64,000 nucleotides of DNA from Stenomitos rutilans HA7619-LM2 (GCA_019358945.1 JAHHIE010000028.1:1-64000); one strand, 5' to 3'; shown: positions 1-11,216, counted from the first letter of the stretch. Notes: generated by a model not told the origin, from the letters alone. Numbers and translations: made by a program.

Positions 1-693
1 CGTTGACGCTCTCGCGTCTCTGTAAAGTTGTAGTCATGATAGGTAATGAGTGCGTTGTGGAGATGAATGTAACGATTGCAGAAGCAACCGTACACATAAC
101 ATAACGAAATTCACAAGACTTGTAAAGCATTGTAAAGAAAATCGTAAGTACGAGTCCCTAATGCCTCTAGGGGCTGTCATCAATTATTCGTACATATGAC
201 TTACAGCAGGGGTTCCAGCCCCTAGCCTTGTTTGTTAGAACGGGCGCGATAAGGCTGATACGAAAGCTTTCTGAGCTTAATTGATGACGCGCCCTAGGCT
301 GGAGTGGTAGTCAGTCAACCTTGCTTATGAATGACCAGTAAGGACCGCTGCTTCGTCGTTTGGCAAACAGATGGCTTCTGGATAGCTCTACAGCATGAAA
401 CTGTACGCTGATTAAAAGCCTGCAATTAAACTGACGATCTTGTAAAGCGGTCAGCCTTTAGCAGCCAGCCTTTAGCTTTTCCAGTATGTTCGGGTTAATT
501 GTGTCCGTTTACTTGCCGCTAAGGATGCACGGGTTTTTGTAAGAAGGGTTTTTGGCTTCCCCTTCTACCCCTCAAACTGCCTCTATTAATTACACCCGCT
601 ACTTAACTCTGTTGCATTCTCATTGGACTCAACTCAGCCTACAGCTACGTGCAGGGTCATCAGAGGTGCGATCGCGCCTCTGATGCAACTATC

Positions 694-954
694 TTAACCG
701 TGACGATTCACCTCTGCTTGCAGCCAAGTGTCTACAGGCTGACCATCTTTGCGGCGGAGTTCAACTTCTACAGCCATGACTTGTCCTGATCCAGGAGGGG
801 CAGGTTTTTGGTGAAACAACACATCGTAGGCACCAGGGTCTTCATTGCGCTCCTTCAGCCAGTCTTGCACCTTCAGCGTGGCAAAAAATGACTGCCCCTG
901 CTCAAACATGCGGGTGATTTCCATCTGAAGCGTAAAAGGATTGAACCGGGGCAT
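694..954 (-). CDS. Conserved hypothetical protein (86 aa)
   Basis: ORF track; isolated small ORF upstream of the urease operon. Confidence 0.55.
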   Translation of the reverse strand: MPRFNPFTLQMEITRMFEQGQSFFATLKVQDWLKERNEDPGAYDVLFHQKPAPPGSGQVMAVEVELRRKDGQPVDTWLQAEVNRHG

Positions 955-1133
955 GGTTAAACCTCATGCAGTGCCGCGCTTATTCTAACTTAAGTGGCAA
1001 GAATGGGCATCAGCTTGCGCTGCCAAGAAAGTAGGACGTTTGACAAGTTCACCCTTACTTAATGCAGCAAGGCTCGATTTCGGGCGAAAACTTGTTGCCA
1101 AGTAAAGCGGAACTTATCTGATCGCACCATTTT

Positions 1134-1147
1134 GTAACTCTCGCTAC
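1134..1147 (+). promoter_or_regulatory. Candidate NtcA box GTAACTCTCGCTAC (GTA-N8-TAC) upstream of ureA
   Basis: Exact GTA-N8-TAC; TAATGC (-10-like) 24 nt downstream; ureA starts at 1208. Confidence 0.5.
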
Positions 1148-1207
1148 TCATCAATCTCGGCAGAAGCAGTGTAATGCGGGAGTTATTCAAGGTCGTGGAG
1201 AGTTGAT

Positions 1208-1522
1208 GTGTACTTGACTCCTAGAGAAATGGAGCGGTTAACGATTTTTACAGCGGCAGAAATTGCCCGTCGTCGAAAGGAAAAAGGTCTCAAGCTGAAT
1301 GTGCCAGAAGCGATCGCCTATATCACCGATGCCATGATTGAGGGTGCACGCGAAGATAAAAGTGTGGCGGAACTTATGTCTGAGGGCGCGACCTTGTTGG
1401 CGATCGAGGATGTGCTGCCGGGTGTCACCGAACTGATTCCGCTGATTCAGGTGGAAGCGCACTTTGCGGATGGCACCAAGCTGATCAGTATTCATCATCC
1501 CATTCGTAGCGCTGGAGCGTGA
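1208..1522 (+). CDS. ureA: Urease subunit gamma
   Basis: [35 protein letters not shown]..., typical UreA; first gene of ureABCGDEF. Confidence 0.97.
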   Translation: MYLTPREMERLTIFTAAEIARRRKEKGLKLNVPEAIAYITDAMIEGAREDKSVAELMSEGATLLAIEDVLPGVTELIPLIQVEAHFADGTKLISIHHPIRSAGA

Positions 1523-1526
1523 TGCT

Positions 1527-1940
1527 ATGACCCATGTTTCTAATGCCTTTCCAGGGGAAGTGTTGTGTGCTCCTGGAACCCTGCAACTCAATGCTGGAAG
1601 AGCCACCAAAACTCTGATAATCGCGAATTTAGGTGATCGTCCCATCCAAGTAGGTTCCCACTATCACTTTTTTGAAGTGAACCGCGCTTTGCAATTCGAT
1701 CGCGCTGAGGCGTACGGATTTCGGCTGGATATTCCCGCAGGAACGGCGGTACGGTTTGAACCAGGCGACACCAAAACGGTGGCTCTCGTAGCGATCGGTG
1801 GTACACGCCAAATCCAGGGACTCAACAGCCTGGTGAATCAAGCGTTAGATGATCCCGACGCGAAAGCAGCGGCATTAGAGCGTGTGCGATCGCTGGGTTA
1901 CAGTACGCGTTCTACAGAGAACGAGCCAGTCGAGGAATGA
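1527..1940 (+). CDS. ureB: Urease subunit beta
   Basis: [17 protein letters not shown]...[20 protein letters not shown]; typical UreB. Confidence 0.97.
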   Translation: MTHVSNAFPGEVLCAPGTLQLNAGRATKTLIIANLGDRPIQVGSHYHFFEVNRALQFDRAEAYGFRLDIPAGTAVRFEPGDTKTVALVAIGGTRQIQGLNSLVNQALDDPDAKAAALERVRSLGYSTRSTENEPVEE

Positions 1941-1941
1941 T

Positions 1942-3648
1942 ATGGAAATTAGTCGGGAACGTTATGCCGAGTTGTTTGGCCCCACAACGGGCGATCGCAT
2001 TCGGTTAGGAGACACGTCTTTAATCGCTGAAGTCGAGCGAGACACTACGATTTATGGCGATGAATGTGTGTTCGGTGGTGGTAAGACATTGCGTGATGGT
2101 TTGGGGCTGGCTCCTGGTGTGACGGCAGCAGAGGGCGCGTTGGATCTGGTGATCACAAATGTCGTGCTAATGGATCCCGTGCAGGGCATTGTTAAAACCG
2201 ACATCGGCATCAAAGAGGGTCGGATCGTTGGCATTGGTAAAGCAGGCAACCCCGGCGTGATGGATGGCGTGCAGCCAAATCTGGTGATTAGTGCGAATAC
2301 CGATGTGCGATCGGCAGAAGGGTTGATTGCCACTCCGGGCGGCATTGATTGCCACGTTCACTATGACAGCGCTGGACTCTGTGCCGAAGCCCTCTCTAGT
2401 GGACTGACCACCATGATTGGCGGTGGCTTAGGTCCGGTAACGGTGGGGATTTGCTCCGGTGGAGCCTACAACATGGGCTTGATGCTGCAAGCGTCTGAAG
2501 GCTTTGCCATGAACTTTGGGTTTCTCGGCAAAGGGAGTTCCAGCCTGCCTGCCAGCCTGGTGGAACAGGTGGAAGGGGGCGCGATCGGACTCAAGATCCA
2601 TGAAGATTGGGGTGCGATGCCTGCTCTGATTGATACTTGTCTTTCAGTTGCCGATGACTATGACCTTCAGGTGCAAATTCATACCGATACCTTGAATGAG
2701 TCGGGCTATGTGGAAGATACATTGGCAGCGATTCGCGGTCGCACCATCCACATGTATCACACAGAAGGCGCAGGCGGTGGACACGCGCCAGACATTATTA
2801 AAGTGGCATCTTACTCGTACTGCCTGCCGTCTTCCACCAATCCTACCAATCCTTACACCGTCAACACTTTTGATGAACACCTAGATATGGTGATGGTGTG
2901 TCATCACCTCAACCCCAAAGTGCCAGAGGATGTTGCCTTTGCCGAATCCCGTATTCGGGCTGAAACCATCGCGGCAGAAGACATCTTGCACGATATGGGT
3001 GCAATCAGCATGATGGGTTCAGATAGTCAGGGCATGGGACGCATTGGCGAAGTCATCTGTCGTACCTGGCAGTTGGCATCAAAAATGAAAGACCAACGCG
3101 GCGCGTTACCAGAAGATAGTGAGCGTAATGACAATCAGCGCATTCTACGGTATCTGGCAAAGTACACCATCAATCCAGCCAAAACCTGTGGCATTGATGC
3201 TCATGTGGGTTCCATTGAACCCGGCAAAGTTGCAGATATTGTGCTGTGGCAACCGGGATTCTTTGGCATCAAGCCAGAACTCATCATCAAAGGCGGCTTT
3301 ATTGCCTGGTCGCCGATGGGTGAATCTAATGCCTCGCTGATGACCTGTGAACCGATTCTCTATCGTCCCCAGTGGGGTAGTTTTGGCAGTGCGAAGCAAA
3401 CTACTTCATTTTGCTTTGTTACTCAAACTGCGCTGGATCAGGGGTTGCCTGACAAGCTAAAGCTACGCAAACAACTGCTACCTGTGAAAGGAACGCGATC
3501 ACTCAGCAAAGCGGATATGTTGCATAACAACGCTTGCCCTGAAATTGAGGTTGATCCAGACACATTCCAGGTACGAGTCAATGGTGAAATTGCTACCTGC
3601 GAGCCAGTCTCGCGGGTGCCGTTAGGACGGCTGTATTTGTTTCGGTAA
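1942..3648 (+). CDS. ureC: Urease subunit alpha
   Basis: [25 protein letters not shown]...; catalytic region present; ATG at 1942 preferred over the 1882 ORF start. Confidence 0.98.
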   Translation: MEISRERYAELFGPTTGDRIRLGDTSLIAEVERDTTIYGDECVFGGGKTLRDGLGLAPGVTAAEGALDLVITNVVLMDPVQGIVKTDIGIKEGRIVGIGKAGNPGVMDGVQPNLVISANTDVRSAEGLIATPGGIDCHVHYDSAGLCAEALSSGLTTMIGGGLGPVTVGICSGGAYNMGLMLQASEGFAMNFGFLGKGSSSLPASLVEQVEGGAIGLKIHEDWGAMPALIDTCLSVADDYDLQVQIHTDTLNESGYVEDTLAAIRGRTIHMYHTEGAGGGHAPDIIKVASYSYCLPSSTNPTNPYTVNTFDEHLDMVMVCHHLNPKVPEDVAFAESRIRAETIAAEDILHDMGAISMMGSDSQGMGRIGEVICRTWQLASKMKDQRGALPEDSERNDNQRILRYLAKYTINPAKTCGIDAHVGSIEPGKVADIVLWQPGFFGIKPELIIKGGFIAWSPMGESNASLMTCEPILYRPQWGSFGSAKQTTSFCFVTQTALDQGLPDKLKLRKQLLPVKGTRSLSKADMLHNNACPEIEVDPDTFQVRVNGEIATCEPVSRVPLGRLYLFR

Positions 3649-3670
3649 ATCCATATTGAAGGCAAAAACG

Positions 3671-4303
3671 ATGCCAAAATCAGTCGCTCGTTTAGGAATA
3701 GGGGGTCCCGTTGGTAGCGGTAAAACGGCACTGCTAGAACGGTTGGTGCCGTTGCTAATGCAGCAAGGCATTGAAGTAGCGGTTGTTACTAATGATTTAT
3801 TAACGCAGGAAGATGCTGATCGCCTCAAACGCAAAGGCTTTTTGCCCACCGATCGGATTATTGGTGTGAAAACGGGAAGTTGCCCCCATACCGCCATTCG
3901 CGAAGATCCCACCATGAATCTGCTAGCGATTCGCAATCTGGAGCGGTCGTTTCCTAAACTTGATCTTGTCTTTGTGGAAAGTGGGGGTGACAATCTCGCC
4001 TCGACCTTCAGCTATGACTTAATCGATGCGTATATCTTTGTGCTGGATGTGGGTGCTGGTGATGATATTCCCCGCAAAAATGGGCCGGGTTTTATGCAGG
4101 CAGACTTAGTGGTCATTAACAAAATTGACCTTGCCCCCTATGTGGAAGCTGATTTAGATCTGATTCATCGCGAAGCCACAGAACGCCGACGTGGTAAACC
4201 GATCGCCTATACCAACTGCAAAACAGGTGAAGGGTTGGATCAGGTGATGCAATTCATCTTTGACAAATTGCTATTTCGATCGATGCGGGTATTAGCTCAA
4301 TGA
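3671..4303 (+). CDS. ureG: Urease accessory GTPase UreG
   Basis: GIGGPVGSGKTALLERLVPLL P-loop, UreG-type; ATG at 3671. Confidence 0.97.
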   Translation: MPKSVARLGIGGPVGSGKTALLERLVPLLMQQGIEVAVVTNDLLTQEDADRLKRKGFLPTDRIIGVKTGSCPHTAIREDPTMNLLAIRNLERSFPKLDLVFVESGGDNLASTFSYDLIDAYIFVLDVGAGDDIPRKNGPGFMQADLVVINKIDLAPYVEADLDLIHREATERRRGKPIAYTNCKTGEGLDQVMQFIFDKLLFRSMRVLAQ

Positions 4304-5226
4304 CTTTGATGGAAACCAGCATAAACGGTAGACAAACAGCAGACATGGTTGCTGCACTCAGCAAACCATCAACCACAACGTTAGAGCATGCCGTCTTGCA
4401 CAATCATCTTTCTGTGCAAATGGGGTTGGATCACAACCATCACTCCTTCGTGCAGCGGCAGTATGCCACCTACCCCTTCAGGCTCTCACGGGCATTACGG
4501 CTTGACTCCACCAATGCCCATCGCATCTATCTTTACATCATGAATTCGTCACCTGGTCTGCTGGGTGGTGACGCATTTCAGATTGGTATTCGGCTGAGCG
4601 ATCGTACAGCCCTTTATCTCACCGATCAGTCAGCAACGAAGGTGCATCGAATGGCGACGGGGCAACGTGCTCGCGTTCATTACAAGATTGAAATCGGCTC
4701 TGGTGCAAGCTTAGAGTATGTTCCAGAACCCATCATCCTCTACCGTGATGCCAATCTACAACAAACAATGCAAGTCATGTTGGCACCGACTGGAAGCCTC
4801 TTTCTCAGCGACATTATGGTTCCCGGTCGGTTAGCACGAGGCGAATACTTTCACTTTCATCAGTATTGCAATCGGCTGCAAGTTTACACACCCGCTGGAG
4901 ACTTAGTTTTCACCGATGCTATGAAGCTGAAGGGGCAGGTTGAATCTCCTTTCCGTAGCCCTATTTTTGCCTCTCAACCCATCCTCGCCAGCGTTATCCT
5001 GGTTGTGCCTGATACTGACCTGTACGCTTTGAGCCTGGATTTAGAACAGGTTACTCACGCACAAGCAGATTTAACGGTTGCCAGTTCTGCCTTACCCAAC
5101 TGTAATGGCTTGCTGGTGAGAGTAATGGCAAGAAATGTACCGATCGCCAAAGCTTACATCAACTATGCCTTGTCGAAAATGCGCCAGCTCAACAGACAGC
5201 CTGCCTTACCGGAGGTACCCAAATGA
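4300..5226 (+). CDS. ureD: Urease accessory protein UreD
   Basis: SSPGLLGGDAFQIGIRLSDRTALYLTDQSATKVHRM; UreD family. Confidence 0.93.
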   Translation: MTLMETSINGRQTADMVAALSKPSTTTLEHAVLHNHLSVQMGLDHNHHSFVQRQYATYPFRLSRALRLDSTNAHRIYLYIMNSSPGLLGGDAFQIGIRLSDRTALYLTDQSATKVHRMATGQRARVHYKIEIGSGASLEYVPEPIILYRDANLQQTMQVMLAPTGSLFLSDIMVPGRLARGEYFHFHQYCNRLQVYTPAGDLVFTDAMKLKGQVESPFRSPIFASQPILASVILVVPDTDLYALSLDLEQVTHAQADLTVASSALPNCNGLLVRVMARNVPIAKAYINYALSKMRQLNRQPALPEVPK

Positions 5227-5735
5227 CAATCCTGGCAGAGACGTATTTAGGCAATCAAGAGACTGACCCTACCTTGCAGCAGCAAGTGGCGCAAGCTCGA
5301 CACGCAGGAGATTTGCTAGAGGTTTACTTAAAGACAGACGATCGCGCCAAAGGTCGGATTCATGCCCACTCTACAACTGGCGTTGGGATTGGCATCATGA
5401 AAAGTCGTGATCACGCTTTAAATGCAGGTGATGTCTTTGTCACTCAAGCAAACCAACTCTTGCTCATCCATCTTCATGCTCAAGCTGTGATGGTATTAAG
5501 CTTTAACGGTGATGCCACGGGTCACGCTATTGCTCTCATTTACCTGGGTCATGTGCTCGGCAACCACCATTGGTCAGTGCTAGTGCAGAACGATCGCATT
5601 TATGTGGAAATGGTGGCTGATCCAGCCGTGATGGAAGCCACGGTGAGAAGCGTTAATATCCCAGGTTTGTGCATTGACTATGAAGTGCGATCGCCAGACG
5701 CACCACTGCAATTCTCATCTCACTCTCATCATTGA
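5223..5735 (+). CDS. ureE: Urease accessory protein UreE
   Basis: Position in operon, GNHHWSVLVQNDRIYV, His-rich C-terminus (SSHSHH). Confidence 0.92.
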   Translation: MTILAETYLGNQETDPTLQQQVAQARHAGDLLEVYLKTDDRAKGRIHAHSTTGVGIGIMKSRDHALNAGDVFVTQANQLLLIHLHAQAVMVLSFNGDATGHAIALIYLGHVLGNHHWSVLVQNDRIYVEMVADPAVMEATVRSVNIPGLCIDYEVRSPDAPLQFSSHSHH

Positions 5736-5753
5736 AGTTACAAGCTGCTTGCT

Positions 5754-6437
5754 ATGGTTGATTCTCGGCTTGCCTTAATGCAATTGTCTGATTCCTTTTT
5801 TCCATCCGGCTCCTTTACGCTGTCTTACGGATTAGAAAGTCTGGTGCAGACCAATCAGGTCTGTACTGCTCAGGATGTAGAAACGTTTCTTCACCTGCTG
5901 TTGCACCATAAAGTCGGTTGCTCCGATCTGGTTGCCCTTGTGCATGCGTATCGCGCCAGCGTTACCAACGAATTCAGTGAAATCCAACGAGCCGACGCTT
6001 GCCTCTATGCCCAAACGCTTATTCAATCCACCCGTGAAGCGCAACGCCGAAGCGGACATGCACTGTTGATGGTGGCCCGATCGACCTGGCGCGACCAGCA
6101 ACTAGAAGCATTACAGGACGCGATCGATGCAAAGCAAATGACTGGCTTGCATCCGATCGTCTTTGCGGTTGTGGGTCGTGCCGTGCATTTGAGCGAGAGC
6201 GACACTAGCGTTGCCTTCCTCCACAGCTTTATCACTGGAGTTGTTGGAGCCGCCATACGCTTGGGCGTTTTGGGGCACTTGAGCGCACAAATTCTTCTTT
6301 CTACGATGGCGGCAGAAATAGAGCTGCTTGTGAAGCAAACCCCATCGTCCTTAGATGAAATGTGGTCATGTACACCGACGATCGACGTGGCTCAAATGTC
6401 CCATCAACGCCTGAATAGCAAACAGTTTGCGACTTGA
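5754..6437 (+). CDS. ureF: Urease accessory protein UreF
   Basis: LALMQLSDSFFPSGSFTLSYGLESLV; UreF family. Confidence 0.94.
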   Translation: MVDSRLALMQLSDSFFPSGSFTLSYGLESLVQTNQVCTAQDVETFLHLLLHHKVGCSDLVALVHAYRASVTNEFSEIQRADACLYAQTLIQSTREAQRRSGHALLMVARSTWRDQQLEALQDAIDAKQMTGLHPIVFAVVGRAVHLSESDTSVAFLHSFITGVVGAAIRLGVLGHLSAQILLSTMAAEIELLVKQTPSSLDEMWSCTPTIDVAQMSHQRLNSKQFAT

Positions 6438-6452
6438 TATGACAATAAAAAT

Positions 6453-6523
6453 GGGCAGTACAAGATTCGAACTTGTAACATCCTGCTTGTAAGGCAGGCG
6501 CTCTACCGTTGAGCTAACCGCCC
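6453..6523 (-). tRNA. tRNA-Val(TAC), stand-alone, CCA not encoded
   Basis: Full cloverleaf on the minus strand: GGGCGGT-TA-GCTC..GAGC-G-CCTGC-CTTACAA-GCAGG..ACAAG-TTCGAAT-CTTGT-ACTGCCC. Confidence 0.95.
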
Positions 6524-6679
6524 GAAGGAGTGTGCTTTGGACACAGTTATTAATAATAACAGATGCTACGCCTTTGTTCACGTTCTTCCTCAGAAAGCAT
6601 CAAGCGATAAATTTGCTCCAAAACCTTCAGTCAGTGCGTTTGTACCTGTTACGATGCTGTCAGCGTTGTCTGTCTCTAT

Positions 6680-7405
6680 ATGCCTTCCGGTCGGACGCAC
6701 GACAGTATTACTCTGTGGAGTTTGCCGCTGCTTGCTGGGTTAACCTTTGCAAGCACTCAAAGCAGTAGCCTGACGCTCTTTGTGTCTGGCAGCTACCTCT
6801 TTAGCGGGCTGATGTTCGGTCCCGATTTGGATGTGTATTCGCACCAATACAAGCGCTGGGGGCCGTTGCGGTGGATCTGGCTACCCTATCGGCGCAGTAT
6901 GCGTCACCGATCGTTCTGGTCGCACGGGCCGATTGCAGGCACGATCGTGCGAGTTGCCTATTTGCTCATCTGGGTAGGGCTTTTCGGTAGCTGTGGGATG
7001 CTCGCAAGTGCGATTATCGCTCAACTTGCAGGTAAAGCCAACGATTGGTTTGTGCTCGCTCAGCAATGGTGGAGCCGCAGCGTTGTGTTTTTGGGACAGG
7101 CACCTTTGGAATACCCAACCGAAGCAATCGCGATCGCCTTGGGACTTGAACTGGGTGCACTCAGCCACTCATTGAGTGATTGGCTGGCGTCAGCCTACCG
7201 ACGTGCTGTCACCAGACGCATCAAGAAACCTTCCCCGTCAACCAAGCAGATACCTCTACCACCAGAACGTTCGCTGCCACCAGAAAACATGGTGACACAA
7301 CAGCCGTCTTCTCAACGATCGACACTACCTGCACCGCAACCACAGGTTCGCCGCGAAGCTCAACTGCCACCTTTTGGTCGAAAAAGTGAGAGGAGTGAAG
7401 AGTGA
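6680..7405 (+). CDS. DUF2227-type putative metal-binding membrane protein
   Basis: MPSGRTHDSITLWSLPLLAGLTF...SYLFSGLMFGPDLDVYSHQYKRWGP. Confidence 0.8.
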   Translation: MPSGRTHDSITLWSLPLLAGLTFASTQSSSLTLFVSGSYLFSGLMFGPDLDVYSHQYKRWGPLRWIWLPYRRSMRHRSFWSHGPIAGTIVRVAYLLIWVGLFGSCGMLASAIIAQLAGKANDWFVLAQQWWSRSVVFLGQAPLEYPTEAIAIALGLELGALSHSLSDWLASAYRRAVTRRIKKPSPSTKQIPLPPERSLPPENMVTQQPSSQRSTLPAPQPQVRREAQLPPFGRKSERSEE

Positions 7406-7431
7406 GAAAAAGGCAAAAGGTAAAAAGGATA

Positions 7432-7583
7432 GGACTTACGCAAGAGCGGTCGTCTTTCGCCCCCTAACCCCCAATTCATAGCCCTATCGGGCATACCCTT
7501 CGGGAAGCAAGCTACAAGAAAGGGGGAACCAAGCCAATTAAAGTCCCTAGAATTGGGGGCTAGGGGGCCAAATGCGTAAGTCC
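7432..7583. mobile_element. MITE-like element, TIR GGACTTACGCA/TGCGTAAGTCC (copy 1)
   Basis: Perfect 11-bp terminal inverted repeat; interior homologous in inverted orientation to 33572-33681. Confidence 0.7.
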
Positions 7584-7686
7584 CAAAGGATAGAGTTTGG
7601 GGCTAACGTTGACCATTGGCGGCTGATCACTGATCGCTGACTCCTGACCGCTAAAGTAGATAAAGATCAGTCATTTCTAACTCTGC

Positions 7687-8526
7687 ATGTCTATTTCTGA
7701 GCCATCTCCTGAGCCTTTAGAACTGCGAACTGCCATGTTAGACGCCGTGCAGCAGCTAGTTGCTGTAGTTGCGCAGTTGCGATCGCCCAATGGTGGTTGC
7801 CCGTGGGATCTGGCACAAACGCCTGAAAGCCTAACCCCCTACGTGATTGAAGAAGCTTATGAAACGATTGATGCGATTCAAAGCGGTGATGCGAAGGCTG
7901 TATGTGAAGAACTGGGCGATCTGCTGTTACAGGTTGTGCTTCAGGCTCAAATCGCCAGCGAAACCAATCAGTTTAGCCTTACAGACGTCGTTCAAGGCAT
8001 TAGCGAGAAGCTCATCCGTCGCCATCCACATGTGTTTGGGGATGTGAATGTCGAAACAATGGCTGATGTGCATCGTCATTGGGAGCAAATTAAGGCGATC
8101 GAGAAAGGTGAAGATCCAAATGCAACACCGCTCTTGAGCAAAAAGCTGAGTCGGTATGCTCGATCATTACCGCCTCTGATGGCCGGCATGAAAATCTCTC
8201 GCAAAGCAGCAGAAGCTGGCTTTGAGTGGGAGGCAATTGAGGGCGTATGGGCCAAGTTTCAGGAAGAACTCGCTGAATTTAAGGAAGCCCTTACAGAACA
8301 AGACAAAGCCCATCAAGAAGCCGAACTGGGCGACCTCCTGTTCACGGTCATCAATCTTGCTCGCTGGTACGATTTAGACCCTAGTGCAGCCCTGCAAGGC
8401 ACCAATCAACGTTTCATCCAGCGGCTAGAACAAATGGAGGCTGTTGCCGATCGACCCCTTGCTGACTATAGCTTGGAGCAGCTAGAGATGCTCTGGCAGC
8501 AGGCAAAGGTGAAGCTGAAGCAATAA
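7687..8526 (+). CDS. mazG: Nucleoside triphosphate pyrophosphohydrolase MazG
   Basis: LRSPNGGCPWDLAQTPESLTPYVIEEAYETIDAI; MazG motif. Confidence 0.95.
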   Translation: MSISEPSPEPLELRTAMLDAVQQLVAVVAQLRSPNGGCPWDLAQTPESLTPYVIEEAYETIDAIQSGDAKAVCEELGDLLLQVVLQAQIASETNQFSLTDVVQGISEKLIRRHPHVFGDVNVETMADVHRHWEQIKAIEKGEDPNATPLLSKKLSRYARSLPPLMAGMKISRKAAEAGFEWEAIEGVWAKFQEELAEFKEALTEQDKAHQEAELGDLLFTVINLARWYDLDPSAALQGTNQRFIQRLEQMEAVADRPLADYSLEQLEMLWQQAKVKLKQ

Positions 8527-8775
8527 CCGCTGTAAGACCAGCCACCAATTTGATCGCACTCCTCAAAAACCGCAATCTTTGGGTTGAGCTTTGCAACGCT
8601 TCGATCTACTGCCTTCAAGCATGTAGAGGCGAAAACGAGGTTCGTCACGTTACGCTAAAGCAAGTGGGCTAATCAGTGTTTAGGTGCTGTAACGATGGGG
8701 GCGAGCATGCTTATCGTTGCAGCATGGAAAGCGATTTATTGCCTGAAGGGGTTCATCCGATAGAGAGAAGGATCT

Positions 8776-9597
8776 ATGTTGCTGGATAAGCTTGAAAAAC
8801 TGAACACGTTGTTTGCTGGCATGGAACGGGCGCTGATTGCCTATTCTGGCGGTATTGATAGTACGCTGGTCGCAAAGATTGCCTATGATGCTTTGGGCGA
8901 TCGTGCCCTTGCGATCACAGCCGTTTCACCGTCCCTTCTGCCCGAAGATTTGGAAGATGCTTGCGTGCAAGCGGCTGAAATTGGCATTGCCCATGAACTG
9001 GCGCAAACGCACGAAATGGATAACCCCAACTACACGGCAAACCCAGCGAATCGCTGCTATTTCTGCAAAAGCGAACTGCACGATACATTGAGGCCTCTGG
9101 CGTTGGAGCGGGGCTATCCCTATGTGATTGATGGCGTGAATGCGGATGATCTGTTCGACTACCGACCGGGCATTCAAGCCGCGAAGGAACGGGGTGCCCG
9201 ATCGCCCCTTGCTGAAGTCGGCATTAGCAAAGTCGAAGTACGCGAACTGGCTAAGCATTTGGGACTGTCCTGCTGGGACAAACCCGCGCAGCCCTGCCTC
9301 AGTTCACGCTTTCCCTACGGTGAAGAGATTACGATCGCCAAACTACAGCGCGTGGGCCGAGCCGAAGCCATGCTGCGACGGATGGGGTTACGAACCTTTC
9401 GCGTGCGATCGGAGTTCGATACGGCACGCATCGAACTCCCTGCCGAGCAGTTGAAAGAGTTCGTCTTAACAACGGATCTGCCCACGTTAGTCGAAAAATT
9501 CCAGTCTGTCGGCTTTCTCTACGTCACCCTTGACCTGGAAGGATTTCGGAGTGGTAAGCTCAATCAGGTGCTTCAGTTTGCTACGGCTGAAAAATGA
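8776..9597 (+). CDS. larE: ATP-dependent sacrificial sulfur transferase LarE-like
   Basis: AYSGGIDSTLVAKIAYDALG (PP-loop), DKPAQPCLSSRFPYGEEIT. Confidence 0.9.
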   Translation: MLLDKLEKLNTLFAGMERALIAYSGGIDSTLVAKIAYDALGDRALAITAVSPSLLPEDLEDACVQAAEIGIAHELAQTHEMDNPNYTANPANRCYFCKSELHDTLRPLALERGYPYVIDGVNADDLFDYRPGIQAAKERGARSPLAEVGISKVEVRELAKHLGLSCWDKPAQPCLSSRFPYGEEITIAKLQRVGRAEAMLRRMGLRTFRVRSEFDTARIELPAEQLKEFVLTTDLPTLVEKFQSVGFLYVTLDLEGFRSGKLNQVLQFATAEK

Positions 9598-9609
9598 GGA
9601 CAAGCTGAT

Positions 9610-10287
9610 ATGACGCGATCGCCTGCCCTGAACCAAGACATCATCTATCCCGACAGCGATGGACAACCCATGTCTGACAATACCAGGCAGTTTAATTGGA
9701 TTGTCTACATCAAGCTCGGCTGCGAAGCTCTGTTTAAAGACGACTCCAATGTTTTTGTAGCAGGCGATTTACTCTGGTATCCGGTTGAAGGCGATAATAC
9801 CATTCGAGCGGCACCCGATACGATGGTTGTGTTTGGTCGTCCCAAAGGCGATCGGGGATCTTACCAGCAGTGGAAAGAAGACAACATTGCGCCTCAAGTG
9901 GCCTTTGAAGTGCTGTCCCCCGGTAACACGCTGGTTGGTATGGCAAAAAAGTTCCGCTTCTACGAGCGCTATGGCGTCGAGGAGTATTACCTTTACGATC
10001 CCGACAAAGGAGATTTCAGCGGCTGGTTACGGTCTGGAGACTTTCTGGAAGTAATTGAAGAGCCGATCGGGTGGGTCAGTCCTCGCCTCAAAGTCCGCTT
10101 TGAACTGGTCGATGAGGCGCTAGAGATTTACCGTCCCGATGGGGAGAGGTTTGCAACCTATCTAGAACTAATCGAGCAGAACCAGCAAGCTCGACGGCAG
10201 CTAGAACAAGAACGGGAGCGATCGGACAAGCTAGCCGCCAAGCTAAAAGAATTGGGCATTAACCCAGAGGATTTAGAAGAACTCTGA
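9610..10287 (+). CDS. Uma2 family endonuclease/restriction-fold protein
   Basis: APDTMVVFGRPKGDRGSYQQWKEDNIAPQVAFEVLSPGNTLVGMAKKFRFYERYGVEEYYLYDP. Confidence 0.9.
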   Translation: MTRSPALNQDIIYPDSDGQPMSDNTRQFNWIVYIKLGCEALFKDDSNVFVAGDLLWYPVEGDNTIRAAPDTMVVFGRPKGDRGSYQQWKEDNIAPQVAFEVLSPGNTLVGMAKKFRFYERYGVEEYYLYDPDKGDFSGWLRSGDFLEVIEEPIGWVSPRLKVRFELVDEALEIYRPDGERFATYLELIEQNQQARRQLEQERERSDKLAAKLKELGINPEDLEEL

Positions 10288-10299
10288 CTGCGGATTTGT

Positions 10300-10776
10300 T
10301 TAGGCAAGCCTTTCAAGCTGCATGAATTTTATACCGTCTTGCGATCGCTTAAACTCGCAAGCTCTCTCAAAGCCAAGTTTGTAAAATGTCTTGAGCGATC
10401 GTTCATTAAACGCAGCGACTGTGACTCGAAATTTAGCTGGCGAGAACTGAACTCTACCAAATTGAAGCACCGCATCCACAAAATTGCTGCCAAGACCGCT
10501 TCCAGTTTTATCTGGATGCATCCCAACCCCAACATCCAAAATCGCTGGCTCTTGCTCGCTATAGCTGCCGCCTGCAACTCTCGCTTCTTTGCCAAAGCAG
10601 CAATAGCCAATCAATGCCTGTTTTTGGTCAAGCACACTGTAATAGCGGTTTGTTGGTTCCCAGAGTAATGAGCAGTCCTCTTCTGACAAGTCATACAGCG
10701 AAAAGGGCGGTTCGTATCTCCAAGCAGAAATTTCTCTCGCTTGCTTGATCGAGATTTGGTAGACCGCAAGCTTCAT
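10300..10776 (-). CDS. GNAT family N-acetyltransferase
   Basis: GVGMHPDKTGSGLGSNFVDAVLQFGR...RVTVAAFNERSLKTFYKLGFE. Confidence 0.8.
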   Translation of the reverse strand: MKLAVYQISIKQAREISAWRYEPPFSLYDLSEEDCSLLWEPTNRYYSVLDQKQALIGYCCFGKEARVAGGSYSEQEPAILDVGVGMHPDKTGSGLGSNFVDAVLQFGRVQFSPAKFRVTVAAFNERSLKTFYKLGFERACEFKRSQDGIKFMQLERLA

Positions 10777-10818
10777 GCGCTTAGTGACAGCCTTGTGACA
10801 GCGTCATTTTTGAAAGCA

Positions 10819-11145
10819 TTAAATGTTAGCGGTGGTTGCCCAACCGATCGCAAACCCAATGCCCGCCACCAAACTCAAAACGGCGAGTAATCCTCCGGGC
10901 ATAAATTTGCCAGTCTTGCGAAAGCGGAGTGCGAAGACAACCAGTAGCGCCAACGCAATCACAGTCGCCAGTGCTAACCCGATCGCAGGATTTTGCAGAC
11001 TAATGTACCAGGCGATCGCCAGTGCTACACCGCTACCTAACCCTGAGATCAGTGATTGATTGCTCTTGGCTTTGATATAACCGACAATGCCACCGATCGC
11101 CACAAGCAGTGCGTAGACTAAAATGAGCCAGATAATCGTTGCCAA
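10819..11145 (-). CDS. TMEM14-like small membrane protein
   Basis: GGIVGYIKAKSNQSLISGLGSGVALAIAWY; multiple TM segments. Confidence 0.7.
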   Translation of the reverse strand: MATIIWLILVYALLVAIGGIVGYIKAKSNQSLISGLGSGVALAIAWYISLQNPAIGLALATVIALALLVVFALRFRKTGKFMPGGLLAVLSLVAGIGFAIGWATTANI

Positions 11146-11216
11146 AGGGGTGCCTCCTTTTTCTCAACATCTCACACCCTACACCGTATTTTGACCATTC
11201 GCGTCTCGCTGTCATA

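Noticed and set aside
1238-1645. Antisense ORFs opposite strong genes (e.g. 1238-1645, 3622-3993, 8926-9258, 38833-39219)
   Set aside because: Overlap clearly homologous genes on the other strand and have no recognisable domains.
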